Assembly (NCBI RefSeq): GCF_011605345.1
Contig: NZ_JAAOXM010000001.1
Coordinates: 1 to 64,000 of the forward strand
Reading direction: 5' to 3'
Source: Burkholderia sp. D-99
Lineage (GTDB): Bacteria > Pseudomonadota > Gammaproteobacteria > Burkholderiales > Burkholderiaceae
Length of the DNA: 64,000 nucleotides
Positions within the stretch are counted from its first letter, which is position 1, and the number at the start of each line of letters is the position of its first letter. Of the stretch, positions 32,663-40,720 are shown piece by piece. A model generated the notes under the pieces. That model was not told the DNA's origin. It worked only from the letters and a program-made list of their open reading frames with translations, and did no database searches. Both the position numbers and the translations under genes were made by a program.

Positions 32663-33403
32663 ATGCCGACCCCATCCGTTCCCGCCGACCCGGCCGCCGC
32701 CGACTGGCTGCGCGCGCTGCGCGCGTGCGTGGACGCGTTCGATGCGTTCGCGAGCCCGTCCGCGATCGTGTTCTACCGGCTCGACCAGAGCGGGGAACCA
32801 GCGGATTTCGAGCTGTTCGGGATGCCGGAATCGATGCATCGCACCTATGTCGCGCGCTACCGGATGCTCGATCCGCTGCATCCGTCGCGTTGCGCGGCCG
32901 GCGAACGTGCGGTCGTCACGCTTGCTTCCCAATTGCCTGATGAAAGACGCGATGCGTCCGCGTACTGGACCCGTTTCCTGCGGCGGCACGACGTGGCCGA
33001 CGTCGTCGAGATCTGGCTGCGCGACGCGGGCCGGACGGTCGGCGCGTTCTCGCTGCTGCGCTTCGGGGCGGGAGAAACGTGCGGCGCCTTGCCCGGCAAC
33101 AGCACGGCCGGGCGGTTCGCACCTGGCGAGATCGACGCACTCGCGCGGCTGCAGCCGGTTGTCGAAGCCGCGCTGAGCCCGCTGCTGCGGGCCCGGCGCG
33201 GGATCCACCGGATCGGCTGCGAAGAGCGGCTGACCTACCGCGAGGAGCAGATCGCGCGCCTCGTGCGCGACGGCCGCTCGAACAAGGAGATCGCCCGCGA
33301 TCTCGCGCTCGGGCAACCGACCGTCAAGACGCACCTGATGCGCATGTACCGCAAGCTCGGCGTGTCGAACCGCACCGAACTGGTGGGGGCGCTGTTCCTG
33401 TAA
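32663..33403 (+). CDS. LuxR-type transcriptional regulator
   Basis: A 246-residue regulator. Residues ~20-170 form a sensory domain of unrecognised subtype (IVFYRLDQSGEPADFELFGM, YRMLDPLHPSRC). The C-terminal ~60 residues are a LuxR/FixJ HTH: LTYREEQIARLVRDGRSNKEIARDLALGQPTVKTHL. It lacks a receiver domain, and the sensor part does not clearly show the homoserine-lactone-binding signature. It is the first gene of the block whose promoters share TTTGCCGATTTGYG and is therefore a candidate regulator of the amine-catabolism genes and of itself. Confidence 0.88.
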   Translation: MPTPSVPADPAAADWLRALRACVDAFDAFASPSAIVFYRLDQSGEPADFELFGMPESMHRTYVARYRMLDPLHPSRCAAGERAVVTLASQLPDERRDASAYWTRFLRRHDVADVVEIWLRDAGRTVGAFSLLRFGAGETCGALPGNSTAGRFAPGEIDALARLQPVVEAALSPLLRARRGIHRIGCEERLTYREEQIARLVRDGRSNKEIARDLALGQPTVKTHLMRMYRKLGVSNRTELVGALFL

Positions 33404-33453
33404 TTCATCGGATAATTGCGGTCCGGACTTCGAACCATCGCGATCGCCGATTC

Positions 33454-34125
33454 ATGAATACCCAAGCCAAAGCGCTGCTGGCATTGCTGGTCGTCTCGCT
33501 GGGTGCCTCCACCCCGGCCTTCGCACACGAGGGCGAGCCCGATACGTGTCTCGTGCTGCAACCGACCCGGATTGCCCCGGAGGACGTCGGCGAGGCCGGC
33601 AACTATTCAGGCACCGGGTGGCTAGGACTGGTACCCGACGGGAACCACTGGAAGCTCGCGCCGGCACGCGTCCGGTTCGAACCGGTGCAGCCGGCAGGCG
33701 ACATCGTCGACATCCAGTCCGACCTGAAAAAAGCCGTGGCGCTGTTTCGTTGCAAGTCGCTCAGGCAGGGCAAGGTCGATGCGGCGAGCCTGGTGTTCAC
33801 GAAGGACGGAAGGGCGATCGAGCCCGGCGCCGGCCCGCTGCGCTTCGGTTTTCACGGCCGTCGGTACGAACTGCGCCACACGGTATCCGGTGCGGTGATC
33901 GTCGAAGGCGGCGGCAAGCGGTCGATCCTGCATGATTTCGGCGGCAGCTCGCCGCCGTTCAGCGCATCGCTGATCTGGGCCGGCGATCTCGATCGCGACG
34001 GCCGGCTGGATGTCCTGATGGAATTCGAAAGCGACCTCGGTGCGAGCTTTTGCCTGTTCACGTCGGGCAGTGCGAAGGAAAACGAACTGGTCGGTCCCGC
34101 GGGCTGCATGGAAGTCAGCGGCTGA
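33454..34125 (+). CDS. Secreted protein with calcium-loop-like motif
   Basis: A 223-residue exported protein; signal peptide MNTQAKALLALLVVSLGASTPAFA. The mature part has paired Cys (DTCLVLQ, LFRCKSL, SFCLFT, GCMEVSG) and, near residue 185, DLDRDGRLDVLMEF, a calcium-binding-type D-x-D-x-D-G loop as in VCBS/FG-GAP repeats. No enzyme motif was found. It lies 50 bp after the LuxR gene on the same strand. Function unknown; a periplasmic or secreted protein with a beta fold is likely. Confidence 0.7.
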   Translation: MNTQAKALLALLVVSLGASTPAFAHEGEPDTCLVLQPTRIAPEDVGEAGNYSGTGWLGLVPDGNHWKLAPARVRFEPVQPAGDIVDIQSDLKKAVALFRCKSLRQGKVDAASLVFTKDGRAIEPGAGPLRFGFHGRRYELRHTVSGAVIVEGGGKRSILHDFGGSSPPFSASLIWAGDLDRDGRLDVLMEFESDLGASFCLFTSGSAKENELVGPAGCMEVSG

Positions 34126-34173
34126 CCGGTGTCGCTCCCGGGCCGGCTTTCTGCGTCGGCCGCCAGTCATCCC

Positions 34174-34223
34174 ACGGGGTTCGAACCCGCCACCCTCGGC
34201 GCTCACGCGCTGCCAATTTGCGC
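34174..34223 (-). other. tRNA-like fragment (T-arm and D-arm remnants)
   Basis: On the minus strand, 34223-34207 reads as a D-arm (GCGC-AAATTGGCA-GCGC) and 34190-34174 as a T-arm (GCGGG-TTCGAAC-CCCGT), in tRNA order. Only 16 nt separate them, too few for an anticodon arm plus variable loop, and the flanking acceptor strands do not pair. So it is at most a degraded tRNA relic. The D-arm-like part overlaps operator-like site 2. Confidence 0.35.
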
Positions 34224-34230
34224 TCACCGG
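34209..34230 (+). promoter_or_regulatory. Operator-like motif, site 2 (aldehyde dehydrogenase upstream)
   Basis: GCTGCCAATTTGCGCTCACC followed by GG. It matches site 1 at 18 of 22 positions and lies ~85-105 bp before the aldehyde dehydrogenase ATG, the same relative place as in the other promoters. Confidence 0.5.
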
Positions 34231-34313
34231 GCGCGATCCCTCGTCGATACAGTGGTCCGACGCCCGCGTGCCCTCACGCACGCGGCTAGCCACGACAATC
34301 TAACGAGACGCCC

Positions 34314-35816
34314 ATGAGCACCACGAACTACGTCGCCGTCAGCGACACCGTGCGCACTTTCGTTGCGCGCGATTTCGGCCTCTTCATCGACGGTGAAATG
34401 CAGCCCGCGCACGCGGCCGCGCGACTCGACGTGTACGACCCGGCGACGGGCGAGCGGCTCGCGACAGTCGCGGATGCCGACGAACGCGACGTCGACCGCG
34501 CGGTCGCCAGCGCGAAGCGCGCGTTCGACGCGCGCGTGTGGAGCGGCCTGCGCCCGGCCGACCGCGAACGCATCCTGCTGAAACTCGCCGACCTGATCGA
34601 GGCCGACGCCGAAACGCTCGCGCAGCTCGAAACGCTGAACCAGGGCAAGTCGATTCACGTGTCGCGCGCGATCGAGGTCGGCGCGAGCGTCGAATACGTG
34701 CGCTACATGGCCGGCTGGGCGACCAAGATAACCGGCCAGACGCTCGACGTGTCGATCCCGTTCCCGCCCGGCGCGTGCTATACGGCCTATACGCGCAAGG
34801 AACCCGTCGGCGTGGTCGCGGCGATCGTGCCGTGGAATTTCCCGCTGATGATCGCGGTGTGGAAGCTGATTCCCGCGCTCGCGGCCGGCTGCACGATCGT
34901 GCTGAAGCCGTCGCCGGAAACGCCGCTCACCGCGCTGCGCCTGGCCGAGCTCGCACGCGAAGCGGGCGTGCCGCCCGGCGTGTTCAACGTTGTCACGGGC
35001 GGCCGCACCTGCGGCGCCGCGCTCGCGAGCCACCCGTCGATCGCGAAGATCTCGTTCACGGGCTCGACCGCGACCGGCAAGCTGGTCGGCGCGGCGGCCG
35101 TGCAGAACATGACGCGCTTCTCGCTCGAGCTCGGCGGCAAGAACCCGATCGTGATGCTCGACGACATCGACGTCGCGCAGGCGCTCGACGGTGTCGCAGC
35201 CGGCGCGTTCTTCAACCAGGGGCAGGTGTGCGCGGCCGCGTCGCGCATCTACGTGCATCGCAGCAAGTTCGCGCAACTGGCCGACGGCCTCGCGGGCGTC
35301 GCGCAGTCGATGAAGCTCGGCGCGGGCCTCGACACGACCGCGCAGATCAACCCGCTGGTATCCGCGCACCATCGCGACAAGGTCGTCCAGCACATCGAAG
35401 GCGCGCGCCGCGCGGGCCTCACGTTCCTCGCGGGCGGTACGCCGGCCGACGACCTGCCCGGCTACTACGTGAAGCCGGCGGTGATCGCCGATCCGCATCC
35501 GGACAGCGCGATCGTGCGCGACGAAGTGTTCGGCCCGGTGATCGTCGTCGTGCCGTTCGACGACGCGGCCGACGCGGTGCGCCTCGCGAACGCGTCGCCG
35601 TACGGCCTCGCCGCGAGCATCTGGAGCAACGACCTGAAGCGCGTGATGAATCTCGTGCCGCAGATCGAGGCCGGCACCGTGTGGGTGAATTGCCATATCC
35701 CGCTCGATCCGTCGATGCCGTTCGGCGGCTACAAGCAATCGGGCATCGGCCGCGAATTCGGCCAGTACGCGATCGAAGGCTTCACCGAAACCAAATCCGT
35801 CTGCATCGCGCACTGA
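34314..35816 (+). CDS. NAD-dependent aldehyde dehydrogenase (phenylacetaldehyde-type)
   Basis: A 500-residue ALDH. The oxyanion Asn lies in IVPWNFPLMIAVWK, NAD-binding FTGSTATGK, catalytic Glu in LELGGKNP and catalytic Cys in NQGQVCAAASR. The C-terminus ends GGYKQSGIGREFG, as in betaine/phenylacetaldehyde-type enzymes. It converts an aldehyde to a carboxylate with NAD(P). A class III aminotransferase follows 70 bp later, so the pair probably turns an amine into aldehyde and then acid. An operator-like motif lies upstream. Confidence 0.92.
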   Translation: MSTTNYVAVSDTVRTFVARDFGLFIDGEMQPAHAAARLDVYDPATGERLATVADADERDVDRAVASAKRAFDARVWSGLRPADRERILLKLADLIEADAETLAQLETLNQGKSIHVSRAIEVGASVEYVRYMAGWATKITGQTLDVSIPFPPGACYTAYTRKEPVGVVAAIVPWNFPLMIAVWKLIPALAAGCTIVLKPSPETPLTALRLAELAREAGVPPGVFNVVTGGRTCGAALASHPSIAKISFTGSTATGKLVGAAAVQNMTRFSLELGGKNPIVMLDDIDVAQALDGVAAGAFFNQGQVCAAASRIYVHRSKFAQLADGLAGVAQSMKLGAGLDTTAQINPLVSAHHRDKVVQHIEGARRAGLTFLAGGTPADDLPGYYVKPAVIADPHPDSAIVRDEVFGPVIVVVPFDDAADAVRLANASPYGLAASIWSNDLKRVMNLVPQIEAGTVWVNCHIPLDPSMPFGGYKQSGIGREFGQYAIEGFTETKSVCIAH

Positions 35817-35886
35817 CGCGCGGCATCAACCTCGAACCCTGAACCCGAACGACCCAGGTTCAAACGATCCGACAGTGGAGACTGCA

Positions 35887-37227
35887 ATGAGCTACAACGA
35901 AGCAAAATTCTGGCATCCGATGGTGCACCCGAACGAGATGAAGCAGCGCAAGCCGATCCGTATCGTGCGCGGCGACGGCTGCTACGTGTTCGACGAAGAG
36001 GGGCGCAAGCTCGTCGACGGCGTCGCGGGCCTGTGGAACGTGAACGTCGGCCACAACCGCCAGGAAGTGAAGGACGCGATCGTGCGCCAGCTCGACGAGC
36101 TCGAATACTTCCAGCTGTTCGACGGCATTTCGCATCCGCGCGCGGAAGAACTGTCGAAGAAGGTGATCGACATGCTCGAACTGGAAGGAATGCGCCGCGT
36201 GCTGTACAGCTCGGGCGGCTCCGATTCGATCGAGACCGCGCTGAAGATCGCGCGCCAGTACTGGAAGGTGCGCGGCCAGGCCGATCGCACGAAGTTCATC
36301 TCGCTGAAGCAGGGCTATCACGGCACGCATTTCGGCGGCGCGTCGGTGAACGGCAACACGGTGTTCCGCCGCAACTACGAGCCGAACCTGCCCGGCTGCT
36401 TCCACGTCGAGACGCCGTGGCTGTACCGCAACCCGTTCACGCAGGACCCGGAGGAGCTCGGCCGGATCTGCGCGGAAATGCTGGAACGCGAGATCCAGTT
36501 CCAGAGCCCGGACACGGTGGCCGCGTTCATCGCGGAGCCGATCCAGGGCGCGGGCGGCGTGATCGTGCCGCCGGCCAACTACTGGCCGCTCGTGCGCGAG
36601 GTGTGCGACCGCTACGGTGTGCTGCTGATCGCCGACGAGGTCGTGACGGGCTTCGGCCGCAGCGGCAGCATGTTCGGCAGCCGCGGCTGGGGCGTGCGCC
36701 CGGACATCATGTGTCTCGCGAAGGGGATCTCGTCGGGCTACGTGCCGCTCGGCGCGACGGTCGTGAACGCGCGGATCGAGGACGCGTTCGCCGCGAACGC
36801 CGATTTTGGCGGTGCGATCATGCACGGCTACACGTATGCGGGCCACCCGGTCGCATGCGCGGCCGCGATCGCGAGCCTCGACATCGTCGTGAAGGAAGAC
36901 CTTCCGGCGAACGCGGCGAAGCAGGGCGCGTATCTGCTCGAAGCGCTGCAGTCGTTCCCGGAACGCTTCGCGGCGGTCGGCGAGGTGCGCGGCAAGGGGC
37001 TGATGCTCGCGCTCGACCTCGTCGCGAACAAGGCAACGCGCGAGCCGATCGATCCGCTGTCCGGCTATGCGAACGCGGTCGCGGAAGTCGCGCGCGAGAA
37101 CGGCGTGCTGGTGCGTCCGGTCGGCACGAAGATCATCCTGTCGCCGCCGCTCGTGATCCAGCGCGAGCAGCTCGACCGGATCGTCGACGCGCTCGCGGCG
37201 GGCTTCGAGGCCGTGCCGTTCGCGTGA
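35887..37227 (+). CDS. Class III (omega-type) aminotransferase
   Basis: A 446-residue PLP-dependent enzyme. Landmarks: VDGVAGLWNVNVGHNRQEV, YSSGGSDSIETALKIARQYW with the phosphate-binding turn, YHGTHFGGASVNG, IAEPIQGAGGVIVPP, LLIADEVVTGFGR with the ring-nitrogen Asp, and CLAKGISSG with the PLP Lys. It belongs with beta-alanine/taurine/putrescine-type transaminases; amino donor not determined. I chose the ATG at 35887, with GTGGAG upstream. Its operon partner is the aldehyde dehydrogenase. Confidence 0.92.
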   Translation: MSYNEAKFWHPMVHPNEMKQRKPIRIVRGDGCYVFDEEGRKLVDGVAGLWNVNVGHNRQEVKDAIVRQLDELEYFQLFDGISHPRAEELSKKVIDMLELEGMRRVLYSSGGSDSIETALKIARQYWKVRGQADRTKFISLKQGYHGTHFGGASVNGNTVFRRNYEPNLPGCFHVETPWLYRNPFTQDPEELGRICAEMLEREIQFQSPDTVAAFIAEPIQGAGGVIVPPANYWPLVREVCDRYGVLLIADEVVTGFGRSGSMFGSRGWGVRPDIMCLAKGISSGYVPLGATVVNARIEDAFAANADFGGAIMHGYTYAGHPVACAAAIASLDIVVKEDLPANAAKQGAYLLEALQSFPERFAAVGEVRGKGLMLALDLVANKATREPIDPLSGYANAVAEVARENGVLVRPVGTKIILSPPLVIQREQLDRIVDALAAGFEAVPFA

Positions 37228-37279
37228 TGGCGTGATCGCGTGACGGCATACCGGCGGCGCGCAGCGCGGCTGCCGCCGG

Positions 37280-37303
37280 TTTGCCGATTTGCGCTATGAC
37301 CGG
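37280..37303 (+). promoter_or_regulatory. Operator-like motif, site 3 (permease upstream)
   Basis: TTTGCCGATTTGCGCTATGA followed by CCGG, identical to site 1 over the first 12 bases and then with a 2-bp insertion. It lies about 165-185 bp before the permease ATG in the 236-bp gap after the aminotransferase, followed by an AT-rich stretch suited to a promoter. Confidence 0.55.
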
Positions 37304-37463
37304 ATTATTTTGCCTGCGTATTTTTTCGACATCGGATCAAGGTGTGATCGACAGGGGGCCCGGGAATCGAAGCGCTGAAGCGCCGCCCCGGGCCGACCGC
37401 AAAGCATGGGGCCTCAATAGCTGCCGGAGCGCAGGTTCGGGCCCACTCAGGAAGGAGACGAAG

Positions 37464-38966
37464 ATGTCGGGATGGTCAGGAATTACCGGCGCCGCAGGCG
37501 ACACGCCCGCCGGCACGCCGGATGAAGCGGGTGGCGGCACGGCCCTGAAGGCGGGGGCGGTCGGCTTTCCGACCGCGCTGGCGAGCGCCGTCGGCCTCAT
37601 CATGGCAAGCCCGGTGATCCTCACCGCGACGTCGGGCTTCGGGATGGGCGGTTGGGCGTTCGCGGTCGCGATGATCATCGCGTTCGTGATGATGCAGGCG
37701 CAGGCGACCACCTTCTCCGAAGCCGCCGCGATGCTGCCCACCGCCGGCTCGGTTTACGATTACCTGTCGTGCGGGCTGGGCCGCTTCTGGGCAATCACCG
37801 GCACGATCTCCGCGTATTTCCTCGTGCACGTGTTCGCCGGCACGGCGGAAACGATCCTGAGCGGCATCATGGCGCTCGTCAATTTCGAATCGCTGAACGC
37901 GGCATTCGAGAAGCACAACAGCTCGTGGCTCGTCGGCGTCGGCCTCGTCGTCACGTTCGCGATCACCAACATCATCGGCATCAAGGTATTCAGCAAGCTC
38001 GAGATCGTGCTGACGGCCGGCATGTGGCTGTCGCTGATGATCTTCGGGATCCTCGGGCTCGCGGCCGCACCGGCTGTCCACCTCGACGGATGGTTCGGCG
38101 GCTCGGAAGTCGGCACGTCGGTGCCGGCCGTGCTCTCGCTGGTCGGGATGGCGATGTTCATGTTCGTCGGCTGCGAGTTCGTCACGCCGCTCGCGCCGGA
38201 GATGAAGTCGCCGGGCCGCACGATCCCGCGCGCGATGGCGCTGGGCCTCGTCGGCGTCGCGATCTGCATGTTCCTGTACGGCGCGGCGATCCGCCGCCAG
38301 GTCGCGAACGTGCCCGTGAGCCCCGACGGCCTCACGCACCTGCTCGACACGCCGGGCGCGATTCCCGCGTTCGCGCTGCAGGTGCTTGGGCCCTTCGGTC
38401 GCATCTGGTTCGGCATCGCGTTCCTGTGCGCGGGCGCCGCGACGATCAACACGCTGATGGCCGGGCTGCCGCGCATCCTGTACGGGATGGCGATCGACGG
38501 TGCGCTGCCGCGCTGCTTCGCGTACCTGCATCCGCGCTTCAAGACGCCGGTGGTCGGCATCGTCGCGGCGGCGATCGTGCCGATCTTCCACGCGTGGCTG
38601 ATCAACGGCAATCTCGACAGCATCCTGCACCTCGTGCTCGCGGCGACCTGCGCGTGGGGCACCGCGTACCTGCTCGTCACCGCGTCGGTCGTGATGCTGC
38701 GGATTCGCCGCCCGGACCTGCCGCGCCCGTACCGTTCGCCGCTGTTCCCGCTGCCGCAGATCGTGTCGAGCGTCGGCATCGTGCTCGCGATCTGGTACAT
38801 CACGCCGCCGGGCATGAACGCGCGCGACATCTACGTGCCGTTCGGCGCGATGCTCGGGCTCACCGCGCTGTACGCGCTGTTCTGGACGCTCGTCGTGCAG
38901 CGCCGGCATCCGTTCAAGCCGGTGCCGGTCGAGGAAGTGCTGCGCAACGAGCACGTCGCATCGTGA
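37464..38966 (+). CDS. APC-family amino acid/amine permease
   Basis: A 500-residue transporter with about 12 TM segments. The first reads AVGFPTALASAVGLIMASPVILTAT with the small-residue unwound helix of APC carriers; SVYDYLSCGLGRFWAITGTISAYF and GCEFVTPLAPEMKSPGRTIPRAM are typical of the family. It probably imports the amine or amino acid used by the neighbouring aminotransferase/ALDH pair. AAGGAG precedes the ATG at 37464. The end overlaps the next gene (GTGA). Confidence 0.9.
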   Translation: MSGWSGITGAAGDTPAGTPDEAGGGTALKAGAVGFPTALASAVGLIMASPVILTATSGFGMGGWAFAVAMIIAFVMMQAQATTFSEAAAMLPTAGSVYDYLSCGLGRFWAITGTISAYFLVHVFAGTAETILSGIMALVNFESLNAAFEKHNSSWLVGVGLVVTFAITNIIGIKVFSKLEIVLTAGMWLSLMIFGILGLAAAPAVHLDGWFGGSEVGTSVPAVLSLVGMAMFMFVGCEFVTPLAPEMKSPGRTIPRAMALGLVGVAICMFLYGAAIRRQVANVPVSPDGLTHLLDTPGAIPAFALQVLGPFGRIWFGIAFLCAGAATINTLMAGLPRILYGMAIDGALPRCFAYLHPRFKTPVVGIVAAAIVPIFHAWLINGNLDSILHLVLAATCAWGTAYLLVTASVVMLRIRRPDLPRPYRSPLFPLPQIVSSVGIVLAIWYITPPGMNARDIYVPFGAMLGLTALYALFWTLVVQRRHPFKPVPVEEVLRNEHVAS

Positions 38967-39550
38967 AGGCCGCGCTTGCCCGCTGGCGCGCGGCGCCCGC
39001 TGCGCCGCCGCCCGGCCATCGGCCCGGCGCGATCGCCGCGCGTGTGCTGGCCGATCTGGGCGCCGCACGTGATGTCGACGGGGGCGGCAGCCTGACGGCC
39101 AGGCTGCCGAATGGCATGCGCGTGAGCGTCGACGAGCGTGTCGACCGCCAGTTCCTGATGCACACGGTCAGCGTGAAGGTGGCGGCAGCCGCGTGCGGAC
39201 CGGCCGCGCAGGGCAGCGCGCGGGTGACGCAGACCGGCTGGCTGCGCCGCACGGGCATCGACGCGGTAGCCGAGCCGGGATGCGACCCCGGATTCGCCGA
39301 TACGGTGGCCGCGCTGGTCGCCGAGCCGTCGCTGGCCGACGCGCTGCGGCCGCTGCACCTGACCGACGCGACGATCGATGCGCGCGATGGCCGCTGGACG
39401 CTCACGATCGTGCCGTTCGGCGGCAGCGAGGTCGTGAACCGGATGCCGTCGTTCCGCCGCTACGTCCGCCTGACGGGTGAGCAGGCTGCCGCACTGTCGG
39501 CGGCTTGTCTTGCGTTCGAAACCGCACTACGCAGGATTTTGCACGGGTAA
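38963..39550 (+). CDS. Hypothetical protein (possible DUF3156)
   Basis: 195 residues starting at a GTG that overlaps the permease stop by 4 bp. It is soluble, with no signal peptide. Landmarks: GSLTARLPNGMRVSVDERVDRQFLMHTV, and near the end VPFGGSEVVNRMPSFRRYVRLTGEQ. I associate it with DUF3156, with modest certainty. Tight coupling to the permease and the AraC gene following 64 bp later suggest a role in the same uptake/catabolic pathway. Confidence 0.6.
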   Translation: MKAALARWRAAPAAPPPGHRPGAIAARVLADLGAARDVDGGGSLTARLPNGMRVSVDERVDRQFLMHTVSVKVAAAACGPAAQGSARVTQTGWLRRTGIDAVAEPGCDPGFADTVAALVAEPSLADALRPLHLTDATIDARDGRWTLTIVPFGGSEVVNRMPSFRRYVRLTGEQAAALSAACLAFETALRRILHG

Positions 39551-39614
39551 GCTGTGGCGTTGCGCGCCGGGGGGAATCCGGCGGCCGCGTTTAGGGGTTT
39601 CACCGGAGATGCCG

Positions 39615-40553
39615 ATGCTGTTCCAGTCACGCTCACACGAAGACGTGCACGATCACGGGCTCGCGATCGCGGGCTGGCATCAGGTCTACCGCCAGATGAC
39701 GCCGGGCCGCTTCAAGGGCACCGTCACGCAGGTGCTGTACGACGATTTTCACTTCTTCCGCGAGACGACCAACCGGCGCGTCGCGCAAACGGGGCTCGCG
39801 CCGGCCGGGCGCACGTCGCTCGCGGTGCCGCTGTCGGTGCCGCTCGCGGGCACGTTCCAGGGCCAGCCCGTCGACGGCTATGCGCTGCTCGCGCTGCGCG
39901 CCGGCGAGGATTTCGAATTCCACACGCCGGAAGGGATGGGGCTCGTCGGGATCAGCGCGGCGTCCGACATGGTCGACGACCTGTGCGAAGCCGAATTCGG
40001 CGCATCCGGCGCGCGCAAGCTGCGCCACGTGACGCGCCTGTCCGACGCGCAGGGCGTCGCGCTCGGCCTGCGGCTGTCGGCGCTGATCGACGATGCGCAG
40101 CGCAATCCGGGCCACCTCGAATATGCGGCCACCCGCAAGATGTTTCGCGACGCGATGCTCGGCATGTTCCTCGATGCGCTCGAGCAGGGTATCGGCGTCG
40201 AACGCCGCGACATCACGCACGCCACTTACAGCGACATCGTGAGCCGCTGCGAGAAGCATCTGCGCGACCGCCCCGAGGAACCCGTCACCGTGCTCGAACT
40301 GTGCCGCGCGCTGCGTTGCAGCCGCCGCACGCTGCAAACGAGTTTTCAACGCGTGGCCGACGTCACGCCGGTCGGCTATCTGCGCACGATCCGGCTGAAC
40401 GCGGTGCGCCGCATGCTGCGCACGACATCCGTGCAGCAGCTCGGCGTCGGCGAGGCTGCCGCGAGCTGGGGTTTTACGCATCTCGGCTATTTCGCGCGCG
40501 AGTATCGCGACCTGTTCGGCGAGCTGCCTTCCCAGACGACGCGTCCCGACTGA
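39615..40553 (+). CDS. AraC-family regulator, EutR-like
   Basis: A 312-residue AraC protein. The N-terminal half (GLAIAGWHQVYRQMTPGRFKGTV, FHFFRETTNRRVAQ) strongly recalls EutR, the ethanolamine-operon activator; the C-terminal HTH reads ELCRALRCSRRTLQTSFQRVADVTPVGYLRTIRL. The ATG at 39615 has GGAG at proper spacing; the one at 39609 is too close. No ethanolamine ammonia-lyase genes are here, so the effector is more likely another amine handled by the local permease, aminotransferase and aldehyde dehydrogenase. Confidence 0.88.
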   Translation: MLFQSRSHEDVHDHGLAIAGWHQVYRQMTPGRFKGTVTQVLYDDFHFFRETTNRRVAQTGLAPAGRTSLAVPLSVPLAGTFQGQPVDGYALLALRAGEDFEFHTPEGMGLVGISAASDMVDDLCEAEFGASGARKLRHVTRLSDAQGVALGLRLSALIDDAQRNPGHLEYAATRKMFRDAMLGMFLDALEQGIGVERRDITHATYSDIVSRCEKHLRDRPEEPVTVLELCRALRCSRRTLQTSFQRVADVTPVGYLRTIRLNAVRRMLRTTSVQQLGVGEAAASWGFTHLGYFAREYRDLFGELPSQTTRPD

Positions 40554-40609
40554 CGCACGCGCACCGCGACGGCGCCGTCGGGCAACGTCGCGGGCAATGC
40601 GTGCCACTG

Positions 40610-40660
40610 TTTGCCGATTTGCGATAGAGGTCCTGAATTTTCGCTGGATAGAGTCCTGTC
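40610..40660 (+). promoter_or_regulatory. Operator-like motif, site 4, plus direct repeat (porin upstream)
   Basis: TTTGCCGATTTGCGATAGAG starts at 40610, about 110 bp before the porin ATG, and matches site 1 over its first 12 bases. Downstream, GATAGAGGTCCTG (from 40623) recurs as GGATAGAGTCCTG (from 40647), a direct repeat of roughly two helical turns, as expected for an AraC-type activator beside a promoter. Confidence 0.5.
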
Positions 40661-40720
40661 ACCCATATCGATAACCCAATCGATTTGCACTGCGAATCGA
40701 TGACAACAGAGGGGCGGGAC

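Noticed and set aside
32283..33176. Ala-Pro-Thr or His-Gln-Pro repeat protein across the minisatellite
   Set aside because: Stop-free by repeat composition; the frame then runs out of phase through the well-supported LuxR gene.
34129..34317. A small protein with PTGFEPATL
   Set aside because: That peptide is the usual false translation of a tRNA T-arm-like sequence; the frame has no codon support.
39615..40553. Calling the AraC gene eutR and the operon ethanolamine utilisation
   Set aside because: Similarity to EutR is clear in the N-terminal half, but eutBC are absent and an aminotransferase is present, so the substrate is left open.
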